A stretch of 64,000 bases of DNA from Pararhodobacter sp. CCB-MM2 (GTDB taxonomy: Bacteria; Pseudomonadota; Alphaproteobacteria; Rhodobacterales; Rhodobacteraceae). Positions 25,457 to 35,421 of the stretch are shown in pieces; the first letter of the stretch is position 1; each line of letters begins with the position of its first letter. Below the pieces are notes generated by a model. It did no database searches, was not told where the DNA came from, and worked only from the letters and a program-made list of their open reading frames with translations. Location: contig NZ_LRRR01000005.1 in the NCBI RefSeq assembly GCF_001691415.1, positions 1-64,000 of the forward strand. The letters are read 5' to 3'. Made by a program: the position numbers and the translations under genes.

Positions 25457-26426
25457 TATCAAACGCGAATATGCGCTGAACGCGCTTCTGGCCCTCGGCC
25501 TTCTGCTGGTGCCGATCTGGGCGCTGTACAACGGCGCGCCCTTCACCATCACGCTGTTCACCCGGATCGCCATCCTCGCGCTGGCCGGCATCGGGCTGAA
25601 CATCGCGCTGGGGCTGGGCGGCATGGTGTCCTTCGGGCATGCCGTGTACTTCGGCCTCGGCGGCTATGTGGCGGGGATCTTGGCCCAACATGCCTTCAAC
25701 GGCGCGCCGATCCTCGGCCTGCCGGGCACCAATCAGATGCTGATCATCTGGCCGGTGGCGATGGTGCTGTCGGGGCTCTTGGCCGCGGTGATCGGGGCGT
25801 TCAGCCTGCGCACCTCGGGCATCTTCTTCATCATGATCACCCTCGCCTTCGCGCAGATGGTCTATTACTTCGCCGTCTCCTGGCCCGCCTATGGCGGCGA
25901 GGACGGCCTGCCGATCTATGTGCGCAACCAGTTTCCGGGCCTCAACACCATGCGGCCATTCGAGCTGTTCATCGTCTGCTGGGGCGTGCTGATGCTGGCG
26001 CTGGGGGTCTTCGCCCTGATCCGCGCCTCGCGCTTCGGCGCGGCACTGATGGCGATCCGGCAGAACCCGGACCGCGTCGCCTCACTGGGGATCAATCCCT
26101 TCGGCGTGAAACTGGCGGCCTTCGTCATCTCGGGCATGATCACCGGCCTCGCCGGCGCGCTGATGGCCGATCTGTCGCGTTTTGCCAGCCCGGCGGCCAT
26201 GGCCTGGACCATGTCGGGCGAGCTTATCGTCATCATCATCCTCGGCGGCACCGGGCGGCTGTTCGGACCGGTGGCCGGTGCGGCCTTCCTCGTCGGGTTC
26301 GAGGTCTTCTTCGGCGGGCTGACCGAGCATTGGAAGCTCTGGCTGGGCCTCGTGCTGCTGGCGGCCGTCCTGTTCAACCGCGGCGGCATCGTCGCCCTGA
26401 TCGCCGGGAGGGAACGCCTTGGCTGA
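25449..26426 (+). CDS. ABC transporter permease, LivM type
   Basis: A 325-residue inner-membrane permease of the LivM family with about ten hydrophobic segments. Conserved blocks are GIGLNIALGLGGMVSFGHAVYFGLG and the coupling region AIRQNPDRVASLGINPFGVK. It overlaps livH at its start and livG at its end by 8 bp each, so the importer genes are translated together. It forms the second half of the pore. Confidence 0.9.
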   Translation: MADIKREYALNALLALGLLLVPIWALYNGAPFTITLFTRIAILALAGIGLNIALGLGGMVSFGHAVYFGLGGYVAGILAQHAFNGAPILGLPGTNQMLIIWPVAMVLSGLLAAVIGAFSLRTSGIFFIMITLAFAQMVYYFAVSWPAYGGEDGLPIYVRNQFPGLNTMRPFELFIVCWGVLMLALGVFALIRASRFGAALMAIRQNPDRVASLGINPFGVKLAAFVISGMITGLAGALMADLSRFASPAAMAWTMSGELIVIIILGGTGRLFGPVAGAAFLVGFEVFFGGLTEHWKLWLGLVLLAAVLFNRGGIVALIAGRERLG

Positions 26427-27168
26427 GCCTGTCCTCACCCTCACCGACCTGCACAAGAGCTTCGGCGCGCTGAAGGCCACCGACGGCGTCTCGCTGACCC
26501 TGAACCCCGGCGAGATCCATGCCCTGATCGGCCCCAACGGCGCGGGGAAATCCACGCTGATCGGACAGATCTCGGGCCGGGTCCTGCCGGATGCGGGGAC
26601 GATCACCTTCCGCGGACACGACATCACCCGCCTCGACGTGGCGCAACGCGCACGGCTGGGGCTGGGGCGCAGCTTTCAGATCTCGTCGCTGATCCCGGAT
26701 TATTCCGCCCGGCGCAACGTGATGTTGGCGTTGCAGGCACGGCAGGGCCACTCCTTCCGGTTCCTGATGCCGGTGATGCGCGACCGGGGCCTTCGGGACC
26801 GGGCCGATGCGATCCTTGACCGGGTGGGCCTACGCGGCCGTGCCTCGGTCCCGTCGGCGGAGCTGTCGCATGGCGAGCGCCGCTTGCTGGAGATCGCCGT
26901 TGCGCTGGCCCTTGAGCCTGCGTGCTTCCTGCTGGACGAACCCATGGCCGGCATGGGCGCCGAGGGCGTCGGCGCGCTGGTCACCTTCTTGCGAGACCTG
27001 AAGACCGAGGCGCCGATTTTGCTGGTGGAGCACGACATGGACGCGGTCTTCGCCCTGGCCGACCGCCTCAGCGTGCTGGTCTACGGGCAGGTGATCGCCA
27101 CCGGCACCGTCGACGAGATCCGCAACGACCCGCGCGTGCGCGAAGCCTATCTGGGAGAGGAAGCATGA
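26419..27168 (+). CDS. ABC transporter ATP-binding protein, LivG type
   Basis: A 249-residue ABC ATPase with Walker A GPNGAGKST, signature LSHGERRLLEIAVAL and Walker B ACFLLDEPMAGMG, ending with the LivG-type C-terminal extension. It powers the importer as a heterodimer with the LivF-type ATPase. The signature has Ser-His-Gly-Glu instead of Ser-Gly-Gly-Gln, which is common in LivG. The stop overlaps the livF ATG (ATGA). Confidence 0.9.
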   Translation: MAEPVLTLTDLHKSFGALKATDGVSLTLNPGEIHALIGPNGAGKSTLIGQISGRVLPDAGTITFRGHDITRLDVAQRARLGLGRSFQISSLIPDYSARRNVMLALQARQGHSFRFLMPVMRDRGLRDRADAILDRVGLRGRASVPSAELSHGERRLLEIAVALALEPACFLLDEPMAGMGAEGVGALVTFLRDLKTEAPILLVEHDMDAVFALADRLSVLVYGQVIATGTVDEIRNDPRVREAYLGEEA

Positions 27169-27854
27169 CCGCTCTCGCCAAGATCGAGGGGCTGGAGGTG
27201 TTCTACGGCGCCTCGCAGGCCCTGTTCGGCGTCGATCTGACCATCGAGCCCGGTCAGGCCGTGGCGCTGATGGGCCGCAACGGCATGGGGAAATCGACCA
27301 CCATCAAGGCCTTGAGCCGGATGCATGGCGTGGCCAAGGGCAAGGTCTTCTTCGACGGGCGCGAGATCACCGCCCTGCCCTCGTACAAGGCCGCCCGGCT
27401 CGGCATCGGCCTCGTGCCTGAGGGCCGGCGCTGCTTTGCCACGCTCACGGTCGACGAGAACCTGATCGCCGCCGCCCGCCCCGGCCCCTGGACGCTGAAA
27501 ACCGTACGCGACTTCTTCCCGCGACTGGGCGAGCGGGCGGACCAGCAGGCCTCGACGCTTTCGGGTGGCGAGCAGCAGATGCTGGCGATCGGGCGCGCGC
27601 TGATGACGAACCCGCGGCTTCTGATCCTCGACGAGGCGACCGAGGGGCTGGCCCCGGTGATCCGCGCCGAGATCTGGGCCTCGATCAAACGGTTGAAGGC
27701 GCAGGGCCAGTCGATCCTGATCGTCGACAAGACGCTGAAGGAGCTGAAACCCATCGCCGATCATTGCGTGATCCTCGAGCGCGGCCGCACCGCCTGGACC
27801 GGCACCGCCGACCAGATCACGCCCGAGATCGAAAGCCAGTATCTGGGTCTCTGA
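27165..27854 (+). CDS. ABC transporter ATP-binding protein, LivF type
   Basis: A 229-residue ABC ATPase with Walker A GRNGMGKSTTI, signature LSGGEQQMLAIGRALM and Walker B PRLLILDEATEGLAP. It is the last gene of the importer operon and starts inside the livG stop. A strong bidirectional hairpin terminator follows 26 bp later, closing the operon. Confidence 0.9.
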   Translation: MTALAKIEGLEVFYGASQALFGVDLTIEPGQAVALMGRNGMGKSTTIKALSRMHGVAKGKVFFDGREITALPSYKAARLGIGLVPEGRRCFATLTVDENLIAAARPGPWTLKTVRDFFPRLGERADQQASTLSGGEQQMLAIGRALMTNPRLLILDEATEGLAPVIRAEIWASIKRLKAQGQSILIVDKTLKELKPIADHCVILERGRTAWTGTADQITPEIESQYLGL

Positions 27855-27879
27855 CGCCGCGCGCCGACTGACCAACGAA

Positions 27880-27909
27880 AAACGCCCCCGGCCAACCCCG
27901 GGGGCGTTT
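27880..27909. terminator. Bidirectional intrinsic terminator between livF and xylA
   Basis: A perfect 12-bp stem (AAACGCCCCCGG at 27880-27891, CCGGGGGCGTTT at 27898-27909) with a six-base loop. Its A/T ends provide short U tails in both directions. It separates the convergent ABC importer and xylose isomerase transcripts. Confidence 0.85.
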
Positions 27910-27932
27910 CCTTGCAAACGTCAGGCCGCGTT

Positions 27933-29240
27933 TCAGACGAAGCGGTTGACGTAGTTTTCCAGACGTTCCTGGCGGCCCGAGACCGGACGCGGGTTGGTGC
28001 CCTTGGCCAGAACCTGCGCGGTGATCGTGTCCAGATCCGAGCTCAGCATCGCCTGCGCCTCGGGGGTTTCCCAACCCGAATAACGGGCCTTCAGATTGGC
28101 CTCCAGCCCACCATCCTCGATCATCGCGGCGGCGGCTTTCAGGCCGCGGGCGCAGATGTCCATCGCGCCGACATGGCCGGCGATCAGGTCTTCGGCGTCC
28201 AGCGACTGACGGCGGATCTTGGCGTCGAAATTGGTGCCGCCGGTGCCCAGACCACCCGATTTCAGGATGTGGTAATAGGCCAGCGCGACTTCCGGCACGT
28301 TGTTGGGGAACTGGTCCGTGTCCCAGCCCGATTGGTAGTCGTTGCGGTTCATGTCGATCGACCCCAGCATGCCCTCGGCGCAGGCCACGGCGATCTCATG
28401 CTCGAAGGAATGGCCGGCGAGGATCGCGTGACCCTGTTCGAGGTTCAGCTTCACCTCGCCCTCCAGACCGTATTTGCGCAGGAAGCCGATGCAGGTGGCG
28501 GCGTCGAAATCATACTGGTGCTTCGACGGCTCCTGCGGCTTCGGCTCGACGAGGATCGTGCCCTTGAAGCCGATCTTGTGCTTGTACTCGACGACCATGT
28601 TGAGGAAGCGGCCCATGTGGTCCAGCTCCTGCGAAAGGTCGGTGTTGAGCAGCGTCTCATAGCCCTCACGACCGCCCCAGAGGACGTAGTTCTCGCCACC
28701 GAGCTTGTGGGTCGCGTCCATGCAGGATTTCACCGTCGCCGCGGCAAAGGCGAAGACCTCGGGATCGGGATTGGTCGAGGCGCCCGACATCCAGCGGCGA
28801 TGGCTGAACATGTTGGCCGTGCCCCAGAGGAGCTTCGTGCCCTGCTTTTCCGCCTTCTCGCCGAGGTAATCGGTGATCTCGTTCAGGGTCTTCAGGTTCG
28901 CGGCGAAATCGCCCTGATCCGGGCGGATGTCGGCGTCGTGCCAGCAGTAATAGGGTTGGCCGAGGATTGCGAACATCTCGAAGGCGGCGTCGGCCTTGGC
29001 CTTGGCGCGCTCCATCGAATCCTGCGGATACCACGGGCGTTCCAGCGTCGAGCCGCCGAAGGGATCGCCGCCTTCCCAGGCAAAGGAATGCCAATAGGCG
29101 ACGGCGAAACGGAGGTGATCCTCCATTCGCTTGCCAAGGACGATCTCGTCCGGGTTGTAGTGGCGGAAGGCCAGATCGCCATCGGCGTCGGGGCCGGCGT
29201 AGCGGATCGGCGCGATGCCGTCGAAGAAGCCAGTGCTCAT
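27933..29240 (-). CDS. xylA: Xylose isomerase
   Basis: A 435-residue xylose isomerase of the longer class, interconverting D-xylose and D-xylulose with divalent metal. Motifs: [12 protein letters not shown]-like [56 protein letters not shown] and [17 protein letters not shown], holding the catalytic His/Lys and metal ligands. The ATG at 29240 has TGAGGA upstream; the frame continues further but into non-conserved sequence. No xylulokinase or xylose transporter is in the window. It is the last gene downstream of the GH3/sulfatase/ABC operon, with a 77-bp gap holding a hairpin. Confidence 0.95.
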   Translation of the reverse strand: MSTGFFDGIAPIRYAGPDADGDLAFRHYNPDEIVLGKRMEDHLRFAVAYWHSFAWEGGDPFGGSTLERPWYPQDSMERAKAKADAAFEMFAILGQPYYCWHDADIRPDQGDFAANLKTLNEITDYLGEKAEKQGTKLLWGTANMFSHRRWMSGASTNPDPEVFAFAAATVKSCMDATHKLGGENYVLWGGREGYETLLNTDLSQELDHMGRFLNMVVEYKHKIGFKGTILVEPKPQEPSKHQYDFDAATCIGFLRKYGLEGEVKLNLEQGHAILAGHSFEHEIAVACAEGMLGSIDMNRNDYQSGWDTDQFPNNVPEVALAYYHILKSGGLGTGGTNFDAKIRRQSLDAEDLIAGHVGAMDICARGLKAAAAMIEDGGLEANLKARYSGWETPEAQAMLSSDLDTITAQVLAKGTNPRPVSGRQERLENYVNRFV

Positions 29241-29273
29241 GGGGTCCTCAGGAGGTTGGACATGGAAGGTCAG

Positions 29274-29300
29274 CCGGGCGGCGGCACCGCCCGGTTTTTT
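29274..29300 (+). terminator. Hairpin with T-run oriented against the surrounding genes
   Basis: An 8-bp stem (CCGGGCGG/CCGCCCGG, loop CGGCA) is followed by TTTTTT on the plus strand. The flanking genes (GH3 and xylA) are read on the minus strand, where the hairpin has no U tail. It may stabilise the upstream mRNA end or stop antisense transcription. Confidence 0.55.
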
Positions 29301-29317
29301 CAGGGGGAAAACGGGTC

Positions 29318-30970
29318 TCAGAACCGCGCGTCGGGCACGCCGTCGAAGGCGTCGACCGGGCTGTTGTCGTTCCATTCGCCGCCGCGGCCGAGCAGCAGGT
29401 CGACGACCGCCTCCTGCATGCCGTCCATCGTGGCGAAGGCGTTGATGTAGGTCGGCACGCGCGGCGCGTCATAGAGGTAGTACGGATAGCCAAACGAGAT
29501 CATCAGCGTCGGCACCTCGTGCCAAGACCGCTGCATCGCGCCGCGCATGCCCCCGCCGAGCTTGGCCCAATCGAGGAAGATCCGCCCGCGGGTCAGCAGC
29601 GTCTCTTCCGAGAAGGCATAGATCACGAGGTCGAAATCCGTGGCGACGAAGGGCGTGCCGATCGGATGCACGGTGACCTCGAATCCCTCCTTGGCCAGCA
29701 GGTCCGGGAAGACCACCGGCAGCGTGGTGTTCCACAAGGGCTCGACGATGCCGGGCGCGATCACGAGGACGCGGCGATGCGTCTCGGGCGAGATCGGCAG
29801 CAGGTCGTTCACGTCCTTCTCCAACACCGGCGCGCGGCGCAGCAAGGGCTTGATCACCGAATCCTGACGCTCGGGCAGCGGCGGCAGCGCCTCGCCCCGG
29901 TGCAGACCCAGCGCGGCCTTGAGGGCCAGCACGCGGGTCACGGCCTCGGCAAAGCGAGCGGCCGGAATGAGGCCGCTCTGCACCGCTTCCAGCACCGCGC
30001 CGAAATGCTTTTCGGCATTGTTCGAGAACAGGATCATGTCGTTGCCGGCGCGGATGATCTCGACCTTCGCGTCGGTCACGCCCATGAACGAGGACACCCC
30101 GCCCATCTCGCTGGCATCCGACACGATGATGCCGTTGAAGCCCAGCTCCTGCCGCAGAAGCTGCACGTTCAAAAGATGGCTCAGCGAGGCCGGGCGGTAC
30201 AGATCGACGCCCGTGACGCCCTGCGCCGCGGCAAAGGACGGCAGCGCGATATGCGCCGACATCACCGCCAGCACGTTGAGATCGATCGCCTGCCGATAGA
30301 GCCGGCCATGCGTCTCGTTCCACTCGTCCATCGACAAGGGGTTGATCGTCGTCACCAGATGCTGGTCGCGGTCGTCATGCCCCTCGCCCGGCCAATGCTT
30401 GGCGGTGGCGGCGATGCCCATCTCCTGGAACACGCGGATCTGCGTCATCGCATGACGCGCGATGCGCTCGGGATCGTTGCCGAAACCGCGGGTCGCGACG
30501 ATGGAAGAGCGGGTCTTGGCGTTGATGTCCAGAACCGGCGTGAAGGACCAGTTGATGCCCACGGCGCGGGCCTCGGCGGCCATGATGCGGCTGACTTCCT
30601 CGGTCACGGCCAGATCGTCGATGGCCGAGAGTGCCAGCGGGTTCGGCACCTGCGTGCCGAAGGGCAGGCTCATGCGCGAGCCTTCGAGGTCGCACGACAC
30701 CAGCAGCGGCACCGAGGCATCCGCCTGCAGTGTCGCCAGCCGCTCGCGCTCGGTCTGGGCATCGGCGTTGAAATAGCGGGTGATGCCGCCCGGCCGGAAC
30801 TTCTGGAAGATCTCGCGCTCGTCAGGTTCATGCCCGCGTGAGAGCATGTTGAACAGCTGGCCGACCTTCTCGGTCTCGGACAGAGCGTGGAAGGTCGCCT
30901 CGACCCAGGCCAGCGCCTCGCGGTCCAGCGAGAACGGCGGCTTGGTCAGATGGGAAAGGTCCAGCGTCAT
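29318..30970 (-). CDS. Glycoside hydrolase family 3 protein, NagZ-like
   Basis: A 550-residue GH3 enzyme. The N-terminal barrel carries [16 protein letters not shown], the NagZ-type loop with the Asp-x-His dyad that acts as acid/base in beta-N-acetylglucosaminidases, and [13 protein letters not shown] with the catalytic nucleophile Asp. A C-terminal GH3_C-like domain follows (from about residue 390). No signal peptide, so it acts in the cytoplasm on an imported oligosaccharide. Likely activity is on beta-linked hexosamine or related glycosides; beta-glucosidase or xylosidase is possible. Its start overlaps the sulfatase stop, so it is co-translated with sulfatases. Confidence 0.88.
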   Translation of the reverse strand: MTLDLSHLTKPPFSLDREALAWVEATFHALSETEKVGQLFNMLSRGHEPDEREIFQKFRPGGITRYFNADAQTERERLATLQADASVPLLVSCDLEGSRMSLPFGTQVPNPLALSAIDDLAVTEEVSRIMAAEARAVGINWSFTPVLDINAKTRSSIVATRGFGNDPERIARHAMTQIRVFQEMGIAATAKHWPGEGHDDRDQHLVTTINPLSMDEWNETHGRLYRQAIDLNVLAVMSAHIALPSFAAAQGVTGVDLYRPASLSHLLNVQLLRQELGFNGIIVSDASEMGGVSSFMGVTDAKVEIIRAGNDMILFSNNAEKHFGAVLEAVQSGLIPAARFAEAVTRVLALKAALGLHRGEALPPLPERQDSVIKPLLRRAPVLEKDVNDLLPISPETHRRVLVIAPGIVEPLWNTTLPVVFPDLLAKEGFEVTVHPIGTPFVATDFDLVIYAFSEETLLTRGRIFLDWAKLGGGMRGAMQRSWHEVPTLMISFGYPYYLYDAPRVPTYINAFATMDGMQEAVVDLLLGRGGEWNDNSPVDAFDGVPDARF

Positions 30971-32829
30971 GCGATCCTCCTCGGGCGTAGGGTGTCTGGG
31001 TCGGGGAAGGACTGCGGACCGATGCCCGAATGCCCTTCCATGTGCTTGAGAAACTTGTCGTAATTGAAGATGCGGGTCTGCGGCGTGTAGCTGCCGTCCA
31101 GAAGGTGCAGCAGGTAGCCGGCGGCGCCGATCACGTCCTGGCTGTCTTCCTCGGCGGCCTCGGCCACCGTGGCGCGCGAGATCGCCGGATAGGGCGGCAG
31201 CGCGGTCAGGGCTGCCAGCGCCTTGATGCGGATGTGGCGCGGGTTCGACTTGTCGGCGAGCGCCGTCAGATGCAGCGCCGCCGTGGCCGCGTCATGGGAA
31301 TGGCCGATCGCCTCCCAGAGCGCCACGAGCACGTCCGCATCCTCCTCGGCCTCGGTTGCCAGCATCACCGCATGCGGCAGGCGCTGGCCTGCGGCGGCGA
31401 GGATCAGGAGCCCCTGTGCGGCCCAGTAGCGGATGACGGCCGAGGGATCGGTGAGCGCGGTGAGGAAACGCGGCAGGTTCGCAGGGTCACGCCGGATCGC
31501 CAGATTGGCCAGCTCCAGCACGCGGGGCAGCGGGTAGACGGCGGGATCGTTGCGCTCCGGCAGCACCTCGGCGGGCGAGCGTTCCGGGATCAGCCCGCAA
31601 TCGTGGATCGCCAGCATATGCGCGTCCATGGCGGCGCTCATCTCGGCGAGGGTCGCGGTATGGGCGGGATCAGTGGCGAGGTTGACCAGCGCGTCCGGAT
31701 CGGCCGCCATGTCATAGAGTTCCTCGACCGGTTTCGGCTGCCAGAAGCGCGCCTGAACCTCGGTCAGCTGCCCGGCGAGGAAGGCGGCCTCATAGGCGCG
31801 ATAACCCTCGGCCAGCCAGGCGTAGGAGTAATACTGCCCCCAAGGACGATGCGGCGCGTAGTTGCGGATGTAGCGGAAGCGTTCCGACCGCAGGGTCCTC
31901 GTCAGGTCATAGCGCGAATCCATCCGGTCGCGGCTGGAGGCGGCATAGGTCCGGGCCGGACGCTCCGGCCCCATGAAAGGCACGCCCTGCATCCCCTCCG
32001 GCGCCTCGATGCCGGCAACCGCGGCGAGGGTCTGCGGCAGATCGACCAGCGAGACGGGTGTGGCGATCCGCGCACCGGGCGCGTCCGGCAGCAGATGCCG
32101 CCACTTCTCGGGCACGCGGGCAATCAGCGGCACGCGAAGGCCGTCATCGTAGCAGAACCGCTTCGAACGGGCGAGCGGCGAGGCGTGGTCGGAATGATAG
32201 AGGATGATCGTATCCTCCATGAGCCCCGCCGCCTCCAACTCCGCCAGACGCGCGCCCATCCAGGCGTCCATATCGGCGATGCGGTTGTAATAGCTGGCGA
32301 GGTCCTGCCGCAATTCAGGCAGGTCCGGCAGATGGCCGGGCAGCGTCACGTCCTCGGGGCTCACGGCACCCGGCTTCGGCTCGAACACGCAGGATTCATG
32401 CGTGAACATGCAGTTGAACACCGCGAGGAAGGGCTGGCCCTCGGCCCGGTTCTTCCAATGCGCTTGGCCCGAGCATTCGTCCCACAGCGCGGTCGGATCG
32501 GCGAGATCGACGTTATAATGGGTCTTCGAATTGTTGGTGCAGTAATAGCCGGCGGCGCGCATCATCTGCGGATAGGTCGTGATCCCCTCGGGCAGATCAC
32601 CCCAAGCGGTCATCTGCTGCGCGGGCGGCACGCTCTCGCCATAGCGCCCGGTCAGGATCGCGAAACGCGAGGGCGCGCAGACCGGCGAGGTGCACATCGC
32701 GGCGTCCCAGCTGACGCCTTCTGCCGCCAGGCGGTCGAGGTTCGGGGTGCGCGCGAGTTTGTCGCCGTAGCTGCCGAGGCGCGGCGGGCAATCCTCGGAG
32801 ACGAGGCAGAGGATGTTGGGACGCGTCAT
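30967..32829 (-). CDS. Sulfatase (formylglycine type) with C-terminal extension
   Basis: A 620-residue type I sulfatase. The catalytic cysteine to be converted to formylglycine is in TSPVCAPSRFAILTG (C-x-P-S-R), and the N-terminal metal site is in NILCLVSEDCPPR; the ligand region IILYHSDHASPLAR is also present. Residues from about 480 form an alpha-helical repeat-like extension (VIRYWAAQGLLILAAAGQ, AALTALPPY) like HEAT repeats. No signal peptide, so it is probably cytoplasmic and acts on an imported sulfated sugar. The ATG at 32829 overlaps the stop of the neighbouring sulfatase (ATGA), and the stop overlaps the GH3 start. Confidence 0.88.
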   Translation of the reverse strand: MTRPNILCLVSEDCPPRLGSYGDKLARTPNLDRLAAEGVSWDAAMCTSPVCAPSRFAILTGRYGESVPPAQQMTAWGDLPEGITTYPQMMRAAGYYCTNNSKTHYNVDLADPTALWDECSGQAHWKNRAEGQPFLAVFNCMFTHESCVFEPKPGAVSPEDVTLPGHLPDLPELRQDLASYYNRIADMDAWMGARLAELEAAGLMEDTIILYHSDHASPLARSKRFCYDDGLRVPLIARVPEKWRHLLPDAPGARIATPVSLVDLPQTLAAVAGIEAPEGMQGVPFMGPERPARTYAASSRDRMDSRYDLTRTLRSERFRYIRNYAPHRPWGQYYSYAWLAEGYRAYEAAFLAGQLTEVQARFWQPKPVEELYDMAADPDALVNLATDPAHTATLAEMSAAMDAHMLAIHDCGLIPERSPAEVLPERNDPAVYPLPRVLELANLAIRRDPANLPRFLTALTDPSAVIRYWAAQGLLILAAAGQRLPHAVMLATEAEEDADVLVALWEAIGHSHDAATAALHLTALADKSNPRHIRIKALAALTALPPYPAISRATVAEAAEEDSQDVIGAAGYLLHLLDGSYTPQTRIFNYDKFLKHMEGHSGIGPQSFPDPDTLRPRRIA

Positions 32830-34604
32830 GCCGTCTCTCCCAGCGCCTGCAATTGCGCTTCCAGCCGGGTCAGGACGTCGAGGCCCACGCCCGCCTGCAT
32901 TGCCGCGATCTCGAGCACGGTCTTGTGGCCGACATAGGCGCGCGCGGCTTGGTTCTTCAGCACCGGCAGCTCGGCGGCCAAGAGGTCGGCGGCCTTGGGG
33001 TCGGTCATCAGACGCCCGACCGGCTCGGTCCGCACCAACGCGTCGGGCGGGAAGGCATCGCGGCGGACGGCAGGACGGCGGGCCTTCTCGGCCTGCGCGG
33101 CTTGGGCGGCGCACAGCAGATGCGCCTCGGTCACCGCACCCTCGGCAGGCAGGCCGAGGCGTTGGTATTGCTCCGAGGGCGCCTCGCTCTCGCGCATCAG
33201 GCGGACCAGCAGATCGGCCATCCGCAGCTCCAGCGCGTCGTCGATCAGCGGGTTTTCCTGTTCAGGATCGGTCTCAAGATCGAACAGCAAGCTGCCGTAG
33301 CTGAAGGCATTTCCAACCGGCGTCGCGGGCAATTTCAGCACCGGCGCGCCCTTGGTGAAGGCGAAACCCGGTATCAGCTCGGCCTTGGCCAATTCCACCG
33401 GCGACAGCATCGCCCGCATGGTCATCGGCATCAGTGTGTAGTCGAACAAAGGCGCATTCGCCGCCGCGGCCGGCGCGCGCATGTAGACATAGCGGCCGTC
33501 CGTCACGTTCACATGGCCGCCGTGGGTGCCGAACAGGCCCCCTTCACGCAAAGGCGTATCCGAGGCGATCACCGGGGCCAGCGCGCGGCCCTGCATGTCC
33601 TTCGTCGCCGCCTGCCCGAACAGATCGAGCATCGTCGGGCCGAAGTCGATGGTCTGCACCAGCGCCTCGCGACGCTCGCCCGCCACACCCGCGCGCGGAT
33701 CCCAGATGAACAGCGGCGTGTTGATCGTCTCACTGTACCAAGGCTGGATGTTCTTGCCCCACCAGCCCTTTTCGCCCAGCATGTAACCGTGATCGGTGCA
33801 GACGATGAGGGCGGTGTCGCCCCACATGTCCTGAGCGTCCATCAGGTCCAAGACACGGCCGAGGCTCTCGTCACACATCGCCAGAAGCGAGAGATAGCGG
33901 TTGCGCGCGACCTCCTCGGTCGCTTCTTCCTCGGTCACGCGGGCATAGGGCGGCCAGTCGAACCCGGCATCGCCCCCCTGCGGATCGCCATGCAGCGCGA
34001 CATGGCGCGGGGTGGAATAGAAGGGCTCATGCGGATCGAAGGTCTCGATCTGCACCAGCCAATTGTCGGCGCCTGCGTTGTCCGCGATGAACTCCAGCCC
34101 CGCGTTGAACACCAAGGTCTGCGGATGCAGATCCTCGGTCTCCATGTAACGGCGGTTCACGCGGTCCTGCGCACGCATCCGGTAGCCGATGTCCGTCAGC
34201 CGTGCCGGATCGGTGCCGGCCACATCGGCCTTCCACAGATCGCCCTCCTGCCCCCGGATGAACTCATACGAGGCAAAGCGGTTGTGATAGGTCGCGCCGC
34301 CGTCTTCCCAGTAGTGCTGGTGATCGGTGATCAGATGGGTATAGACGCCCGCCTTCTTCAGCATCTGCGGAACGCTGTCGTCGAAGGGCTCCAGCGGGCT
34401 CCAGGACCGGTGAAGGAAGTTGTAGCGCCCCGTGTGCATCTCGCGCCGCGCCGGCATGCAGGGCATCGAGCCCGCATAGCAACGGTCGAAGGTCACCGAG
34501 CGTTCAGCCAGCCGCGCGAAATTGCGCGCATGGGCTTCGGTGCCGCCATAGGGGGGCAGCATCGCGCGGTTGAGGCTGTCGAACATGACGACGATGGCGC
34601 GCAT
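32826..34604 (-). CDS. Sulfatase family protein with C-x-P-A-R motif
   Basis: A 592-residue sulfatase-family protein with N-terminal IVVMFDSLNRAMLPPYGG, motif YAGSMPCMPARREMHTGRYNFLH (C-x-P-A-R, a variant accepted by the formylglycine machinery), and ALIVCTDHGYMLGEKGWWGKN. The last 100 residues are helical and unassigned. No signal peptide. It begins 4 bp after the DppF-type ATPase gene and overlaps the next sulfatase, placing two different sulfatases between importer and glycosidase. An anaerobic-type sulfatase-maturating enzyme or FGE is not in the window and would be needed elsewhere. Confidence 0.87.
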   Translation of the reverse strand: MRAIVVMFDSLNRAMLPPYGGTEAHARNFARLAERSVTFDRCYAGSMPCMPARREMHTGRYNFLHRSWSPLEPFDDSVPQMLKKAGVYTHLITDHQHYWEDGGATYHNRFASYEFIRGQEGDLWKADVAGTDPARLTDIGYRMRAQDRVNRRYMETEDLHPQTLVFNAGLEFIADNAGADNWLVQIETFDPHEPFYSTPRHVALHGDPQGGDAGFDWPPYARVTEEEATEEVARNRYLSLLAMCDESLGRVLDLMDAQDMWGDTALIVCTDHGYMLGEKGWWGKNIQPWYSETINTPLFIWDPRAGVAGERREALVQTIDFGPTMLDLFGQAATKDMQGRALAPVIASDTPLREGGLFGTHGGHVNVTDGRYVYMRAPAAAANAPLFDYTLMPMTMRAMLSPVELAKAELIPGFAFTKGAPVLKLPATPVGNAFSYGSLLFDLETDPEQENPLIDDALELRMADLLVRLMRESEAPSEQYQRLGLPAEGAVTEAHLLCAAQAAQAEKARRPAVRRDAFPPDALVRTEPVGRLMTDPKAADLLAAELPVLKNQAARAYVGHKTVLEIAAMQAGVGLDVLTRLEAQLQALGETA

Positions 34605-34608
34605 GGGC

Positions 34609-35421
34609 TCAGGCCTTCTGAAGGGCGCGGAAGGCCGCGCGGCGCTCGGCCTGACGGGCCGGGTTGGCGACCGGAGCCGCCAGCAGCAGGCGCTGCGTAT
34701 AGGGATGCTCCGGCCGGGCGGTGACCTGATCGCACTCGCCGAACTCGACGATCTCGCCGCCCCGCATCACCGCCACGCGGTGCGAGATGTGGCGGACGAC
34801 CGCAAGATCGTGGCTCACGAACAGATAGGCGACGCCGGTGCGCTCCTGCAGCTCGACGAAGAGGTCCAGCACGCGGGCCTGCGTCGACAGATCGAGGGCC
34901 GAGACCGGCTCGTCACAGACGATGAGCTTCGGCTGCAGCGCCAGCGCACGGGCGATGGCGACGCGCTGCCGCTGGCCACCCGAGAATTCACGCGGGAAGC
35001 GGTGCGCGGCATCGGCCGGCAGGTTCACGGCATCGAGGAGTTCGCGCACGCGCGCCCGGGCCTCGGACACCGACTGGATGCCTCGCGCCACCACCGGCTC
35101 GGCGAGGATGTCCTCGATCGTCATCGACGGGTTGAGCGAGGTGTATGGGTCCTGGAACACGGCCTGAATGCGGGCGGCATCGCCCTTGCGCTCGCGGGGC
35201 GCGAGGCCTGCGATCTCCTGGCCCTGGAACATCAGGCTGCCCGAGCTCACCGGCCCGATCCCGAGGATCGCACGGCCGATGGTCGTCTTGCCCGAGCCGG
35301 ATTCCCCCACCAGACCCACGGTCTCGCCGGGGCGGATGGTGAAGCTCACGTCCTTCAGGACATGATGCGCGCCGAAGATCGTGTTGACGCCTCTGACGTC
35401 GAGAAGGACAGGAGCGGTCAT
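34609..35421 (-). CDS. Oligopeptide/oligosaccharide-type ABC transporter ATPase (DppF/OppF-like)
   Basis: A 270-residue ABC ATPase of the Opp/Dpp family: Walker [16 protein letters not shown], signature FSGGQRQRVAIARAL, Walker B KLIVCDEPVSALD and the C-terminal HPYTQRLLLAAPVANP extension. It pairs with the ATPase half of the fused upstream protein. The start overlaps the fused gene's stop (ATGA). Importers of this family also take up oligosaccharides, which fits the sulfatase/GH3 genes that follow directly. Confidence 0.9.
   Translation of the reverse strand: MTAPVLLDVRGVNTIFGAHHVLKDVSFTIRPGETVGLVGESGSGKTTIGRAILGIGPVSSGSLMFQGQEIAGLAPRERKGDAARIQAVFQDPYTSLNPSMTIEDILAEPVVARGIQSVSEARARVRELLDAVNLPADAAHRFPREFSGGQRQRVAIARALALQPKLIVCDEPVSALDLSTQARVLDLFVELQERTGVAYLFVSHDLAVVRHISHRVAVMRGGEIVEFGECDQVTARPEHPYTQRLLLAAPVANPARQAERRAAFRALQKA

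Noticed and set aside
30967-33114. 715-codon reading of the first sulfatase
   Set aside because: Added N-terminal residues are Arg/Gly/Pro-rich antisense-like sequence lying inside the neighbouring sulfatase; ATG 32829 fits the family.
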